A stretch of DNA of 64,000 nucleotides from NCBI GenBank assembly GCA_020635995.1, contig JACJYS010000006.1:1-64000 (forward strand), read 5' to 3'. Made by a program: the position numbers and the translations under genes. Of the stretch, positions 8,525 to 18,607 are shown piece by piece (the stretch's first letter is position 1; each line of letters opens with the position of its first letter). This DNA is from Chitinophagales bacterium (GTDB lineage: Bacteria; Bacteroidota; Bacteroidia; Chitinophagales; UBA8649). Under the pieces are notes generated by a model. That model searched no databases. It worked only from the letters and a program-made list of their open reading frames with translations, and had not been told where the DNA came from.

Positions 8525-10441
8525 ATGAAAAAAGTATTTTTAAGTGTTTTTACCATAATCTCAATTGCATTAAATGCACAACAATCGGGTTGGTGTGGCA
8601 CTCAAATAAGTAAAGAATGGATGGACGCTTTTTACCAAAGAGATAAAAGCCATTTAACACATAAATCTTTAAATCCGGTTACGCTACCTATCTCCTACCA
8701 TATTGTAGGTATGGACAACGGAACAGGCTATTATGGATTAAATGAATTATTTCGTTCACATTGCGAGTTACAATCTTTGTACGATAATGCTAATATAACT
8801 TTCTACATTTATGAGATTGACTATATTAATAATACCGATTTTTATAACGGTGTAAATACCTATGGTTTATTTCAGCAAAGCAATAACCCCAACACCATTA
8901 ATGTATATATAGTGGATAACATGGACGGAGTTTGTGGTTATAGTTTTGTTCCTCAACCCTATGATAACCAAGGCTGGCCGGGGCCAAACAGAGGGGGCGT
9001 AATGCTTCAAAAAGGCTGTATGCAGGTTAATAATACTACATACAGACACGAAATGGGACATTACTTAAATTTACCGCACACATTTTATGGCTGGGAAGGC
9101 GAACCAACTCCTGATAATTCGCAAAATGCTCCGAGCACTATTAATGGCTCTGCAGTAGAACGTGCCAATGGTACAAATTGCAATAATTCTGGAGATGGCT
9201 TTTGTGATACGCCACCAGATTATATTAGCGATAGATGGAGTTGTTCTTTTGCCAGAACTTTTATAGATCCTGTAGGAAATTCTTTTAATGTAGATGACAA
9301 TAATTTTATGTCGTACAGCAATGACGGCTGTGCTCAATATTTAAGCGATGACCAATATGCAGAAGTAAATGCTGCGGCTGCTAACCACAGACCTTATTTG
9401 CTTACTTTGCCTGTGCCAGATGAAATTATTATGAATACTATTAATTCTACTTTTCCTCCTGATAGTTCTAATAACTTAAACTCATCAAATATTGTATTCA
9501 AATGGGAAGCAGATGAAAATGCACAATTTTATCAAATACAAATTACCCAAAATAACTTTATTAATCCACTTATTGATGAAGTAACAACAGATACATTTTA
9601 TGTTTTTCAAAATGCTAACATAAATACTAATTATCAATATCGTGTAAAACCAGTTAATTTATTAAATACTTGCACTAATTACAGCAATATAAAAGGTATT
9701 AAAACTTCTCCAAGAAAGGCAACAATAGTAACTACAAACTTAGATTGCCCAGAAAGTACTAACGGTGAAGCTACAATTTCCATTACAGGAAATTACACAT
9801 CTGCAACATATAAATGGTACGAAGGTCTTAATAGTACTAATGAAATCCCTTTTGAATATACAAATTCCATTTCCGGATTAAGTGCAGGCGATTATTCTGT
9901 AATAGCTATTATTAATAATATAGATACACTATTTACTTCTTTTACAATAGCCGCTTCTAACCCTATAAATGTTTCCATTATTGAAAACAACGGAGCTTTA
10001 ATAGCTTCCATTTCGGGAGGTGTGCCCCCCTACTCTTTTACTTGGCAAAACGGTGCTACTACACTAACTATTAACGACCCCGTAGTAGGCGAAAATTACT
10101 TAGTTGTATTAGATCAAAATGGTTGTCAAAAAATAGCTACTTATAATTATCAAATAAGCAGTGTTAATGACATAAACAATACCTTAAACAATGTTTATTT
10201 AACACCAAATCCTTTAAATGGAAATGCTTTAAATATTTTTTATAATGCTAATAAAAGTGAAACTATAGCTATACGACTTTCTGATATAAATGGCAAAACT
10301 TTAAATACTAAAGAAGTAGTTTCTAAAGAAGGAAAAAATAAAGTTACTCTTAATAATTTGAATTTAGCTGGAGGTGTTTATTTTGTTAATTTAAGTATAA
10401 ATGGTTCAAGCATTACTAAAAAGTTAATGGTGCTAAACTAA
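8525..10441 (+). CDS. Secreted M43 (pappalysin/cytophagalysin) zinc metalloprotease with T9SS domain
   Basis: The chosen start is the ATG at 8525 (a TTG directly before it is in frame). The protein has 638 residues with a signal peptide ending near ALNAQ (residue 19). The metzincin zinc site HEMGHYLNLPH is at 175-185 and the Met-turn segment FMSYSNDGC lies ~80 residues later, which together define family M43. A fibronectin-III-like segment follows (about 310-400), then a region with repeated -ISGG- beta strands. From about 560 (LTPNPLNGNAL) comes a type A T9SS sorting domain. It probably degrades extracellular protein or matures surface proteins. A weak -7 box TACCTTAG lies at 8493-8500. Confidence 0.92.
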   Translation: MKKVFLSVFTIISIALNAQQSGWCGTQISKEWMDAFYQRDKSHLTHKSLNPVTLPISYHIVGMDNGTGYYGLNELFRSHCELQSLYDNANITFYIYEIDYINNTDFYNGVNTYGLFQQSNNPNTINVYIVDNMDGVCGYSFVPQPYDNQGWPGPNRGGVMLQKGCMQVNNTTYRHEMGHYLNLPHTFYGWEGEPTPDNSQNAPSTINGSAVERANGTNCNNSGDGFCDTPPDYISDRWSCSFARTFIDPVGNSFNVDDNNFMSYSNDGCAQYLSDDQYAEVNAAAANHRPYLLTLPVPDEIIMNTINSTFPPDSSNNLNSSNIVFKWEADENAQFYQIQITQNNFINPLIDEVTTDTFYVFQNANINTNYQYRVKPVNLLNTCTNYSNIKGIKTSPRKATIVTTNLDCPESTNGEATISITGNYTSATYKWYEGLNSTNEIPFEYTNSISGLSAGDYSVIAIINNIDTLFTSFTIAASNPINVSIIENNGALIASISGGVPPYSFTWQNGATTLTINDPVVGENYLVVLDQNGCQKIATYNYQISSVNDINNTLNNVYLTPNPLNGNALNIFYNANKSETIAIRLSDINGKTLNTKEVVSKEGKNKVTLNNLNLAGGVYFVNLSINGSSITKKLMVLN

Positions 10442-10787
10442 TGCTTTCCACCTATTGTGCCTTTCAAAAAACGAGTAAAAAACGTCATCCTCAACTTGAT
10501 TGGAGATCTCTTTAACGTTTTTTACAGTTAGATTCTCTATAAATTTCTATGTAAACTACAAAATTTTCGGGACAAACGAGGTAATGTGTGTAATACGCCC
10601 CCTGCTGTCATTCCGACCAACGGGAGGAATCTACCTTATAATAGAATTAATGTAAGATACCTCATTCTTCGGATGACACACAGCAGTGTTTCTTTGCGTC
10701 TTTGCGAGAAAACACTAATCAACCAATAAGGCAGATACCTCACTCCGTTCGGGATGACGGTCTTATTGTGTCCAAACTCACAATAGG
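10442..10787. other. Intergenic region between convergent genes, repeat debris
   Basis: No gene was found. The stretch contains several pieces of GTCATCC/GTCATTCC...GGATGAC type inverted sequence (for example CGTCATCC near 10491, GTCATTCCGACC near 10610, CGGATGACAC near 10673 and GGGATGACGG near 10752). These resemble intergenic palindromic repeats common in many bacteria. They may also end transcription from both sides, since the M43 gene and tilS converge here. Confidence 0.45.
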
Positions 10788-12140
10788 TTAACTTTCAATA
10801 AACTTAATCTGAAATATACGCTTAGTTTTTTCGGTTATAGCAAATCTATGGTCTATTCTTTGATTGACTAACCAAACTAATTTTTCTTCAGAAAATAATA
10901 CCCACGTCTGTTCTTTAGAACGTGCATCTATTTTTTGGTCTTTTAAATATTTAGAAATTTTCTTTTTTGCCGGTTTATTGTTTTCTTTTATAAATCCATA
11001 AGGGTAAAAATAATCGCCCGGCTTCCATTTTCTTAATATTAAAGGAAAAGTTAGTTTATCGGCATCTAAATAAGCATATTCTTTACCTTTATTTATTTTA
11101 GATAGCTTAGATATTGGTTTTAAAACTAAACGAAAAATGCCATTTTCAAATACTATTTTAGTCTGCTTGCTACTGATATAATGTACTTTACTTTCACTTA
11201 AATTTTCAACAGCGGTAATGTAAATAAACTTTTTATCTATTAAAACTCTATTTTTTTCATTTAGATAAATTTTATGCTCATCACTATCAAAACCTTTTAT
11301 CATATCCTGAACATCATCTTTATTAAAACTATAATCTCTCATAATTTCAAAAAGAAGAGTTTCATATCCTTCCACTTTTTGCAATGCTTTAATAGAAATA
11401 ATTTTATCGCAGTTAGCTTCTTTTACAAGTTTATTTTTCCAATGCTCAACAAAACTATTATACAATTTTTCTATCTCATTCCACCGCTCAAAGTGATTAA
11501 TAAACGTTGGATACAAACCTGCATTTATTTCTTTCATTACAGGAATTAACGTATGCCTTATTTTATTTCTGTCATATTTTACACTTTTGTTAGAGCTATC
11601 TTCTCTATAATGAATATTATTAGTAGCTATGTAAGTCAAAATTTCATCAACAGAAGTTTCTAAAAAAGGGCGTACAATATTTCCATTTTTTGCTTGCATG
11701 CCTCTCACGCCTCTTATGCCTGTACCTTTTGCCAGCTTAAATAAAACGGTTTCTATATTATCATCTAAATGATGAGCCGTGGCAATACCTACAGCATTAT
11801 TTTCTTTCCTTATTTTTTCAAGCCAATTATATCTCAGTTCTCGTGCCGTTTCTTGTATAGACAAGCCTTTTTCCTTTGATATTTTTTCCGTCTCAAAAAC
11901 TATTTCATTATAAGGAATATTATTTTTTGCACAATAATTTTTAATAAACTTAGCGTCTTCATCACTTTCATTGCCTCTTAATGTAAAATTGCAGTGAGCC
12001 ACTATAATTTTAAAATCATTTTTATATAATAAATGAACTAAAGCCATAGAATCTTTACCACCACTTACCGCTACAATTAAGTTCTGATTTAAAGAAAATA
12101 AACTGTGTTTATCTATAAATTGAAAGACCTTTTTTTCCAC
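10788..12140 (-). CDS. tilS: tRNA(Ile)-lysidine synthetase
   Basis: The 450-residue enzyme attaches lysine to C34 of the tRNA-Ile with anticodon CAU, so that it reads AUA; it is essential in most bacteria. The N-terminal PP-loop motif SGGKDS is at 26-31, followed by the ATPase domain with RELRYNWLE and TAHHLDDNIETVL, and a TilS C-terminal domain with RKWKPGDYFYP. The start codon is GTG at 12140. The -7 box TACCTTTG ends only five bases before this GTG, so the transcript probably starts at or within a base or two of the start codon. The gene is divergent from gatB. Confidence 0.95.
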   Translation of the reverse strand: MEKKVFQFIDKHSLFSLNQNLIVAVSGGKDSMALVHLLYKNDFKIIVAHCNFTLRGNESDEDAKFIKNYCAKNNIPYNEIVFETEKISKEKGLSIQETARELRYNWLEKIRKENNAVGIATAHHLDDNIETVLFKLAKGTGIRGVRGMQAKNGNIVRPFLETSVDEILTYIATNNIHYREDSSNKSVKYDRNKIRHTLIPVMKEINAGLYPTFINHFERWNEIEKLYNSFVEHWKNKLVKEANCDKIISIKALQKVEGYETLLFEIMRDYSFNKDDVQDMIKGFDSDEHKIYLNEKNRVLIDKKFIYITAVENLSESKVHYISSKQTKIVFENGIFRLVLKPISKLSKINKGKEYAYLDADKLTFPLILRKWKPGDYFYPYGFIKENNKPAKKKISKYLKDQKIDARSKEQTWVLFSEEKLVWLVNQRIDHRFAITEKTKRIFQIKFIES

Positions 12141-12145
12141 AAAAA

Positions 12146-12153
12146 CAAAGGTA
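12146..12153 (-). promoter_or_regulatory. -7 box TACCTTTG directly in front of tilS
   Basis: This is an exact TANNTTTG match on the minus strand, with five bases between the box and the GTG start of tilS. It implies a leaderless or nearly leaderless mRNA. Confidence 0.55.
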
Positions 12154-12243
12154 TGCTATTATTAATGTTTTATCACAACAAAGCAATTTTAAAATTCAGA
12201 TGATATGTATCCACAAAATAAAGCTTAACATTTATTTTTTCCT

Positions 12244-12251
12244 TACTTTTG
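12244..12251 (+). promoter_or_regulatory. -7 box TACTTTTG of gatB and the following operon
   Basis: This is an exact TANNTTTG match 29 bases before the gatB ATG. No clear -33 TTG was seen at the usual distance. The genes that follow, up to 20784, are packed without room for another obvious promoter. Confidence 0.6.
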
Positions 12252-12280
12252 TGTTTCTTTTTGGCTAAGAAAATAAGTTA

Positions 12281-13726
12281 ATGTCTAAATACGATAAATA
12301 CGAGATAGTAATAGGATTAGAAGTTCATGCTCAGCTTTCTACACAAAGCAAAATGTATGCTACAGATAGTGCGGCTTTTGGTGGCAGTCCTAATAGTCAT
12401 ATAAGTCCTTTAACGCTGGGACACCCAGGTACACTACCAAAAGTGAATAAAAAAGCTATAGACTACGCTATAAAAATGGGCTTAGCTACTAACTGCAATA
12501 TTACTTCTTTTAATGGTTTTGCCCGTAAAAATTATTTTTATGCCGATTTGCCTAAAGGCTATCAAATTACCCAAGATAAAACGCCTATTTGTACAAAGGG
12601 ACATCTAAATATAAAGGTAAACGACACACAAAAAGAAATAGGAATAACCAGAATACACCTTGAGGAGGATGCCGGAAAAAGTATTCACGATTTAGACCCA
12701 TACAACACACTTATAGATTTAAACAGAGCGGGCGTACCTTTAATAGAAATAGTAAGTGAGCCGGACATGAGAAGCTCTGAAGAAGCTTACCAATATCTTA
12801 CAGAAGTAAGAAAACTACTACGCTACTTAGAAATATGCGATGGCAATATGGAAGAAGGAAGTATGAGGTGTGATGCTAATATTTCGGTAAGACTAAAAGG
12901 AGCGAAAGAATTTGGAGAAAGATGTGAAGTAAAAAACATGAACTCTATAAGAAATGTGGCTAAAGCAATAGAACACGAAGCTAAACGCCAAATAGATATT
13001 ATAGAAAATGGAGGAAAAATAGACCAAGAAACCAGAAGTTTTAATGCTGTAGATGGAAGTACTTTTACATTAAGAAGCAAAGAAAACGCCCACGATTATA
13101 GATATTTTCCTGAACCGGACATTCAGCCTTTTGTAGTAACAGAACAAAAAGTAAGTGCTATAAAAAATGAAATGCCAAAGCTTTCATCACAATTGTTTGA
13201 GGAATTTACAAAGCAATTAGGACTTTCTGACTATGATGCTAATATTTTATCGGAAGATAAATACGAAGCAGCTTACTACAATGACATTATTAAAAATACA
13301 GATAACTATAAAGCCGCAGCCAACTGGATGATTGGTCCAGTAAAATCTTATTTGAATGAAAAATCGGTAAACATTCAAGATTTTCCTATTAAAGCTTCAT
13401 CTATTGCAGAAATTATAAGCTTAATAGAAGAAGGAAAACTAAATTTTGCAAGTGCTTCGCAAAACTTATTTCCTAAATTATTAGAAAATTCTGATGATAA
13501 AATTTTAGAATTAGCCAAAGAATTAAATATTATTCAAAACTCTGACGCCAGCGAAATTGAAGATATTGTAGATAAAGTATTAGCTTCGTTTCCTGATAAA
13601 GTTGAAGAATATAAAAATGGAAAAAAAGGACTTCTCGGCATGTTTATGGGACAAGTAATGAAACAATCGGGAGGAAAAGCAGATCCTAAAATTGCGACTC
13701 AACTACTAAACAAAAAATTAAATTAA
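12281..13726 (+). CDS. gatB: Aspartyl/glutamyl-tRNA amidotransferase subunit B
   Basis: The 481-residue protein is the kinase/tRNA-binding subunit of the GatCAB complex, which turns Glu-tRNA(Gln) and/or Asp-tRNA(Asn) into the correct amide form. Visible family motifs are IGLEVHAQLST near the N-terminus, the KNYFYADLPKGYQI segment, EEDAGKS, DLNRAGVPLIEIVSEPD, and the C-terminal YqeY-like tail domain ending in GGKADP. GatA and GatC are not in the window. The next gene, a TlpA-like lipoprotein, starts 13 bases after the stop. It is the first gene of a run that continues into polysaccharide synthesis. Confidence 0.97.
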   Translation: MSKYDKYEIVIGLEVHAQLSTQSKMYATDSAAFGGSPNSHISPLTLGHPGTLPKVNKKAIDYAIKMGLATNCNITSFNGFARKNYFYADLPKGYQITQDKTPICTKGHLNIKVNDTQKEIGITRIHLEEDAGKSIHDLDPYNTLIDLNRAGVPLIEIVSEPDMRSSEEAYQYLTEVRKLLRYLEICDGNMEEGSMRCDANISVRLKGAKEFGERCEVKNMNSIRNVAKAIEHEAKRQIDIIENGGKIDQETRSFNAVDGSTFTLRSKENAHDYRYFPEPDIQPFVVTEQKVSAIKNEMPKLSSQLFEEFTKQLGLSDYDANILSEDKYEAAYYNDIIKNTDNYKAAANWMIGPVKSYLNEKSVNIQDFPIKASSIAEIISLIEEGKLNFASASQNLFPKLLENSDDKILELAKELNIIQNSDASEIEDIVDKVLASFPDKVEEYKNGKKGLLGMFMGQVMKQSGGKADPKIATQLLNKKLN

Positions 13727-13739
13727 CAACAAAAACATC

Positions 13740-14885
13740 ATGAAAAAACTACTTTTTATAATAGCTTTAGTAAGCACTACCCTATTTTCTTGCAAGCAAG
13801 AGAAAGATGTTTATCATTTATCGGGAAAAATTGACGGGTTAGATAATCAAGAAATGGTTCTACAATTTGTAACTTTCAACAATATAGAAGATATAGATAC
13901 CACAAAATCTGATAAAGATGGCAACTATGAATTTACAGGAAAAGTAGCTGAGCCGGGATTTTACAGAATAGCTTCCAACGGAAAATATTGGCTGGTACGC
14001 CTTGACAATGAAAATATAGTATATAACGCCAAGTTTGATGATGATTTTTTAGAAAAAGCAGAAGTAAAAGAGAATGATAAAGCTATAGCATTTCAAGAAG
14101 CTATTAACTTTTTTATAGAAAAACAAAGAAAAAATCAAGAATTATCATCGGCATACCAAACTAAATCAATGGCGGGAGCTTCGCAAGAAGAACTTAAAGC
14201 TATAGAAGATGAGTTTGCTGCTACACAAGAGGATTTAGCTAAAGAAATTAAAGAGCGAGTAAATAAAACTACTGATCCAATAACAGGAATATACTATTTA
14301 AGTGGTTTACAAAACCCAGATGATATAGACTACATTAAAACTACTTTAGCAGATTATAAAAAAATAATGCCGGCTTCAACATATATAACAGATATGGAAG
14401 CACAAATAAAACAGCAGGAAGATGCCAAGGTTCAACAGGCGGCTATGGAAGCTGCTGCGGGGAAAATAGCCATAGGTTCAGAAGCTCCTGATTTTACACA
14501 AAAAAATCCACAAGGTAAAGATGTAAAGCTATCGGATTATAGAGGCAAAGTGGTATTGTTAGATTTTTGGGCAAGCTGGTGTAAACCATGCAGATATGAA
14601 AACCCAAATGTAGTGGCTGCATACAATAGATATAAGGACAAGGGATTTACGGTATTTAGCGTTTCTTTAGACAAAGACCGAGACGCCTGGCTTAAAGCCA
14701 TAGAGCAAGATGGCTTAGTATGGCCGGCACATGTAAGCGATTTGCAATTTTGGGACAATGCTGTAGCCAAAGAATATGGCATAACAGGCATACCTGCGGC
14801 ATTTTTAGTAGATAAAAACGGCATTATTGTAGCTAAAGATTTAAGAGGAGATGAATTGGTTAAGAAGTTGGAGGAAGTGCTGTAA
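13740..14885 (+). CDS. TlpA-type thiol-disulfide oxidoreductase lipoprotein with DUF4369 domain
   Basis: The protein has 381 residues. A lipoprotein signal ends at LFSC (Cys18), so it is membrane-anchored in the periplasm. Residues ~25-120 resemble the DUF4369 beta domain (HLSGKIDGLDNQEMVLQFV, then a DTTKSDKDGNYEFTG segment). A helical linker (~120-240) leads to a C-terminal thioredoxin fold with the active site WCKPC (Cys281, Cys284) and a cis-Pro region GIPAAFLVD. Proteins of this layout are common in Bacteroidota and reduce or shuffle disulfides outside the cytoplasm; the client is unknown. The stop TAA is followed at once by the wecB ATG, so both are on one transcript. Confidence 0.9.
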   Translation: MKKLLFIIALVSTTLFSCKQEKDVYHLSGKIDGLDNQEMVLQFVTFNNIEDIDTTKSDKDGNYEFTGKVAEPGFYRIASNGKYWLVRLDNENIVYNAKFDDDFLEKAEVKENDKAIAFQEAINFFIEKQRKNQELSSAYQTKSMAGASQEELKAIEDEFAATQEDLAKEIKERVNKTTDPITGIYYLSGLQNPDDIDYIKTTLADYKKIMPASTYITDMEAQIKQQEDAKVQQAAMEAAAGKIAIGSEAPDFTQKNPQGKDVKLSDYRGKVVLLDFWASWCKPCRYENPNVVAAYNRYKDKGFTVFSVSLDKDRDAWLKAIEQDGLVWPAHVSDLQFWDNAVAKEYGITGIPAAFLVDKNGIIVAKDLRGDELVKKLEEVL

Positions 14886-15980
14886 ATGAAAATAGTTACC
14901 GTTTTAGGCGCCCGACCACAATTTATAAAAGCGGCAGTAGTAAGTAGAACATTTAAGAATTATAACAATATTGAAGAAATTATTGTACATACGGGTCAGC
15001 ATTATGATTCAAATATGTCAGATTCCTTCTTTAATGATTTAGACATTCCAACTCCTAACTATATGCTAAAATTAGCAGGTAGCAATCATGGGTCTATGAC
15101 TGGAGGAATGTTAAAAGACATAGAGGAGATTTTACTAAAAGAGAATCCAGATGCTGTAATGGTTTATGGAGATACCAACTCTACCATAGCGGGATCTTTG
15201 GCTGCATCTAAACTACATATACCTACTGCACATGTAGAAGCTGGTTTGAGAAGCTTTAATATGAAAATGCCGGAAGAAATTAATAGAATTTTAACAGATA
15301 GAATTTCTAAATGGTTATTTTGTCCAACAGAAGCAGCTGTACGCAATTTAGAAAAAGAAGGTTTCAAGAATTTTAATTGTAGCATAATAAAAAATGGAGA
15401 TGTAATGCAAGATGCCGCATTATTTTATGCTAAAAAATCTAGTGAAAAATCTAACATTATTAATAGTAATAACTTAGAAATAGGGAATTTCATGCTATGT
15501 ACTGTTCATAGAGCTGAAAATACTGACTCGGAAGATAGACTTACATCAATATTTCAAGCTTTAGATGAAATACACAAAGATTGTCAAGTTATTTTACCAC
15601 TGCACCCTAGAACTAAAAAAATGCTATATAAATATAATTTATCACCTAACATTACACTAATAGACCCTGTTGGCTATTTTGACATGATAGAGTTTTTAAA
15701 AAATTGTAAAGCAGTAATTACTGATAGTGGAGGCTTACAAAAAGAAGCATTTTTCTTTAAAAAACCTTGTATTACATTGAGAGATGAAACTGAATGGGTT
15801 GAGTTGATTGAAAATAATTTCAATAAATTAGCAGGTGTTGATATTGATAAAATAATAAGCATATATAACAAGATTAACAAGTTCAATTCTAATTACGAAA
15901 TGAATTTATACGGCAATGGAAATGCGAGCAATGTTATTGCTACAGAATTACTAAATAACAATAATGCTTTCAAGATTTAA
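14886..15980 (+). CDS. wecB: UDP-N-acetylglucosamine 2-epimerase (non-hydrolysing)
   Basis: The 364-residue enzyme interconverts UDP-GlcNAc and UDP-ManNAc in the cytoplasm and supplies ManNAc units for surface polysaccharide. Recognisable motifs are GARPQFIKAA at the N-terminus, HTGQHYD, VYGDTNST, HVEAGLRSFN followed by PEEINR, TVHRAENTD, LHPRTKK and TDSGGLQKEA, which together are the signature of the WecB/MnaA family. It is the first gene of the polysaccharide section. Its end overlaps the flippase start by 17 bases, which indicates translational coupling. Confidence 0.94.
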   Translation: MKIVTVLGARPQFIKAAVVSRTFKNYNNIEEIIVHTGQHYDSNMSDSFFNDLDIPTPNYMLKLAGSNHGSMTGGMLKDIEEILLKENPDAVMVYGDTNSTIAGSLAASKLHIPTAHVEAGLRSFNMKMPEEINRILTDRISKWLFCPTEAAVRNLEKEGFKNFNCSIIKNGDVMQDAALFYAKKSSEKSNIINSNNLEIGNFMLCTVHRAENTDSEDRLTSIFQALDEIHKDCQVILPLHPRTKKMLYKYNLSPNITLIDPVGYFDMIEFLKNCKAVITDSGGLQKEAFFFKKPCITLRDETEWVELIENNFNKLAGVDIDKIISIYNKINKFNSNYEMNLYGNGNASNVIATELLNNNNAFKI

Positions 15981-17217
15981 AAAATCAAACTTTTTAAAAA
16001 ACTCTGCCATTTTAATGTTTGGGACAATTATTGCTCAAACTATTCCAACACTAATAAGTCCGTTACTTACAAGGCTATACTCTCCAGAAAGCTTTGGCAC
16101 TTTAATGGTTTTTGTTAGTGCTATAAGTATTATAAGTGTTTTAGCAACTATGCGATATGAAAAAGCAGTAGTAGTTGTACCAGAATACGATATTGCAAAA
16201 AAATTAACAGTATTGTCCTTTTTCATAGTTATTCTATTTTGCATTTTACTCTCTTTTGTTAATATTTTAGGTGGTTCTAAATTACTTACTTTTTTAAATC
16301 TTTCTTCACTCACATCCTATTCTTGGTTAATAATAATAGGAGTTCTTCTAATTGCTTTAGATCAAATATTTTATCATTGGGCAAATAGAATTTCAGCATA
16401 TAAAACTATGGCAATAGCTAAAGTAGGTAATAATCTAAGCTCTGGGATTTCATCAATAATTTTTGGTTTATTTCATTTGGAAGTACTAGGATTATTATTT
16501 TCAAAACTATTAGGCCTTTTAGCTTCTTTTATCATAAATTTTGGCTCCTTCCCTACTTATTTACTTAAAGCATATACAAAAAAGGACCTCAAGGAAATAG
16601 CCATAAAAAACAACAAATATCCTAAATACATAATGCCAGGCCATTTATTAAATGCCGTTTCTCTAAATGGACCTCCTATTATTATGGCAATGTACTTTGC
16701 ACAAAAAGAAATAGGATTCTTTGCTCTTACTCAAAGAGTAATAATGTTACCTGTATCAATTATCTCTAGATCAGTTGCAGATGTTTTTAGGCAAAAAGCA
16801 ACAGAACTATACAATACTACAGGAAATTTTAGAACATTATACTTAAAAACATTAGGAAGCTTATCTTTGTTGGGGTTAATTCCTACAGCAATTTTAACTT
16901 TACTAGGACCATGGTTATTTTCTATATTTTTTGGAGCAGAGTGGGTAGAAAGTGGCTATTTAGCTCAAATATTAGCTTTTCTTTTTTATTTCCAATTTAT
17001 ATCTAGCCCACTCACAAGTGTTTTTATTATTACAGATAAACAACAACTTGAATTAATTTGGCAAATATTATTTTTAGTAGCCTCTATAGCATCAATATAT
17101 CTAGGATTTGTTTTTTTTGGAGATTTAAAAAGTACTATTGGTGTTTTTGTAATATCCAGAAGTATTGTGTATATCATAAGTATTATTTTAACTTTACCTT
17201 TAACTGTAAAAAACTAA
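15964..17217 (+). CDS. Wzx-type lipid-linked oligosaccharide flippase
   Basis: The 417-residue protein is almost entirely hydrophobic and has the pattern of polysaccharide-biosynthesis (MATE/MVF-like) flippases: an N-terminal amphipathic segment, then SAILMFGTIIAQTIPTLISP with LTRLYSPESFG, the hallmark of Wzx/RfbX proteins. About 12 membrane segments can be counted. It should move lipid-linked repeat units across the inner membrane. The start overlaps wecB by 17 bases and the polymerase gene starts one base after its stop. Sequence divergence is normal for this family, so the exact transported unit cannot be told. Confidence 0.9.
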   Translation: MLSRFKKSNFLKNSAILMFGTIIAQTIPTLISPLLTRLYSPESFGTLMVFVSAISIISVLATMRYEKAVVVVPEYDIAKKLTVLSFFIVILFCILLSFVNILGGSKLLTFLNLSSLTSYSWLIIIGVLLIALDQIFYHWANRISAYKTMAIAKVGNNLSSGISSIIFGLFHLEVLGLLFSKLLGLLASFIINFGSFPTYLLKAYTKKDLKEIAIKNNKYPKYIMPGHLLNAVSLNGPPIIMAMYFAQKEIGFFALTQRVIMLPVSIISRSVADVFRQKATELYNTTGNFRTLYLKTLGSLSLLGLIPTAILTLLGPWLFSIFFGAEWVESGYLAQILAFLFYFQFISSPLTSVFIITDKQQLELIWQILFLVASIASIYLGFVFFGDLKSTIGVFVISRSIVYIISIILTLPLTVKN

Positions 17218-17218
17218 C

Positions 17219-18607
17219 TTGGAAGCATTTGCATATATTATATCAAGTATTATCATTTTAATTTTCTCCTATCTTTTATTTAAAAAGGCTAGCGGCACCA
17301 TGTCTATTAAACAATTGAACATGATAAATTTCTTATTTTATGTGCCTTTATTTTTAATGTCATTTTTAGGTTCAATATTTATAGTGTTAAAAGTGGATCA
17401 TCATTATATAATAGATAAAATATATTTTGATAAAACAAGAGTTATTGGGTGGGTAGCCATAATGTATACTATGCTCATGCTCCCAATTGGTGTAATTATA
17501 GCCAAAAAATTATTTAATATTAATAATACAAAGCTAGAGCTAATTAATTATGCAAAAAAACCAGTAGTTAATCTTTTTAATAACTATGAGATAATACTAA
17601 AATCTTTTTTAGTAGCTTTAAGTTTTGTTTCATTAATTGCAATTGCTTATACTTTTATAAAAATTGATACAATTCCTATTTTAAGACTATTAAATGGTGC
17701 TACTGCTAATGAGTTAGCTATACTTAGAATTATGTCTAAAATGGAATTTCAAGGCAATGTTTTATTTAGAAATATTTTTGCTTTACAGCTAATGCCTATA
17801 ATTACTTACATTTCTTTTGCCTACTTATATAAAACTAAATCTTTGTTTAATTACTTCTGGTTTTCAACTTGCTTTTTTGCTTCTATATTAATACTTACCT
17901 ATGATTTAGAAAAATCTCCTATGGCAATGTTTTTAGCAGGGTTTATTTTCTTTTTTGTTTGGGTAAAAGGTGAAATTTCAATTGGAAAATTAAGCATTAT
18001 TTCAATTACTCTATTCTCTATAATTGTACTATTTTATATAGGTTTTGGTCAAAATAACATATCAGATATCTTATTTCAATACAATCAAGGAATTTCTGGA
18101 AGAGTACTTTTTTCGCAAATAGCAGGCACATTTCTTTCCTTTGAATTTTTTGATAATATAAAAGATTTCATTAGTATAAATAGTCTAACTAACTATATAA
18201 GCTATTTTGAAATAGAATATTCAGAAAGAGCTGCCAAATTAATAATGGAAGTTATTAATCCGAAGGGTGTTATATTAGGTACGGCAGGAGTACAGAACAC
18301 TTTATTTATAGGAGAAGCGTGGGCAAATTTTGGAGTACTTGGGCTGTTATTATCACCTATTTACGTGGGTTTTATTATTGGCACTTTTTTCTACAGTCTT
18401 TTATATCTTCCTAAAAGTCCAATTTTTATAGGCATATACGTAGCATATAGCTACAAACTCACACTAATTGGAGGTTTTAATGATTACATTTATAACATAT
18501 CAAATCTGCTATTTTTTATAATATTTGCAACAATCATATTATTTAGTTACAAATTAACATCTATTTTACAAAAATATGAAAAGAATAATATTTCACCTTC
18601 CATATAA
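17219..18607 (+). CDS. Wzy-like oligosaccharide repeat-unit polymerase
   Basis: The 462-residue integral membrane protein has about 12 hydrophobic helices. Its position between the flippase and the glycosyltransferases, together with this profile, fits an O-antigen/capsule repeat-unit polymerase. The TTG at 17219, one base after the flippase stop, is the likely start; a later ATG (MSIKQLN) would remove the first membrane helix. It contains a long periplasmic stretch around FSQIAGTFLSFEFFDNIKDF and the segment GTAGVQNTLFIGEAWANFG near the C-terminus, which recalls the conserved GEA.AN.G element of this polymerase type. Its end overlaps the next gene by 32 bases. Confidence 0.8.
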   Translation: MEAFAYIISSIIILIFSYLLFKKASGTMSIKQLNMINFLFYVPLFLMSFLGSIFIVLKVDHHYIIDKIYFDKTRVIGWVAIMYTMLMLPIGVIIAKKLFNINNTKLELINYAKKPVVNLFNNYEIILKSFLVALSFVSLIAIAYTFIKIDTIPILRLLNGATANELAILRIMSKMEFQGNVLFRNIFALQLMPIITYISFAYLYKTKSLFNYFWFSTCFFASILILTYDLEKSPMAMFLAGFIFFFVWVKGEISIGKLSIISITLFSIIVLFYIGFGQNNISDILFQYNQGISGRVLFSQIAGTFLSFEFFDNIKDFISINSLTNYISYFEIEYSERAAKLIMEVINPKGVILGTAGVQNTLFIGEAWANFGVLGLLLSPIYVGFIIGTFFYSLLYLPKSPIFIGIYVAYSYKLTLIGGFNDYIYNISNLLFFIIFATIILFSYKLTSILQKYEKNNISPSI

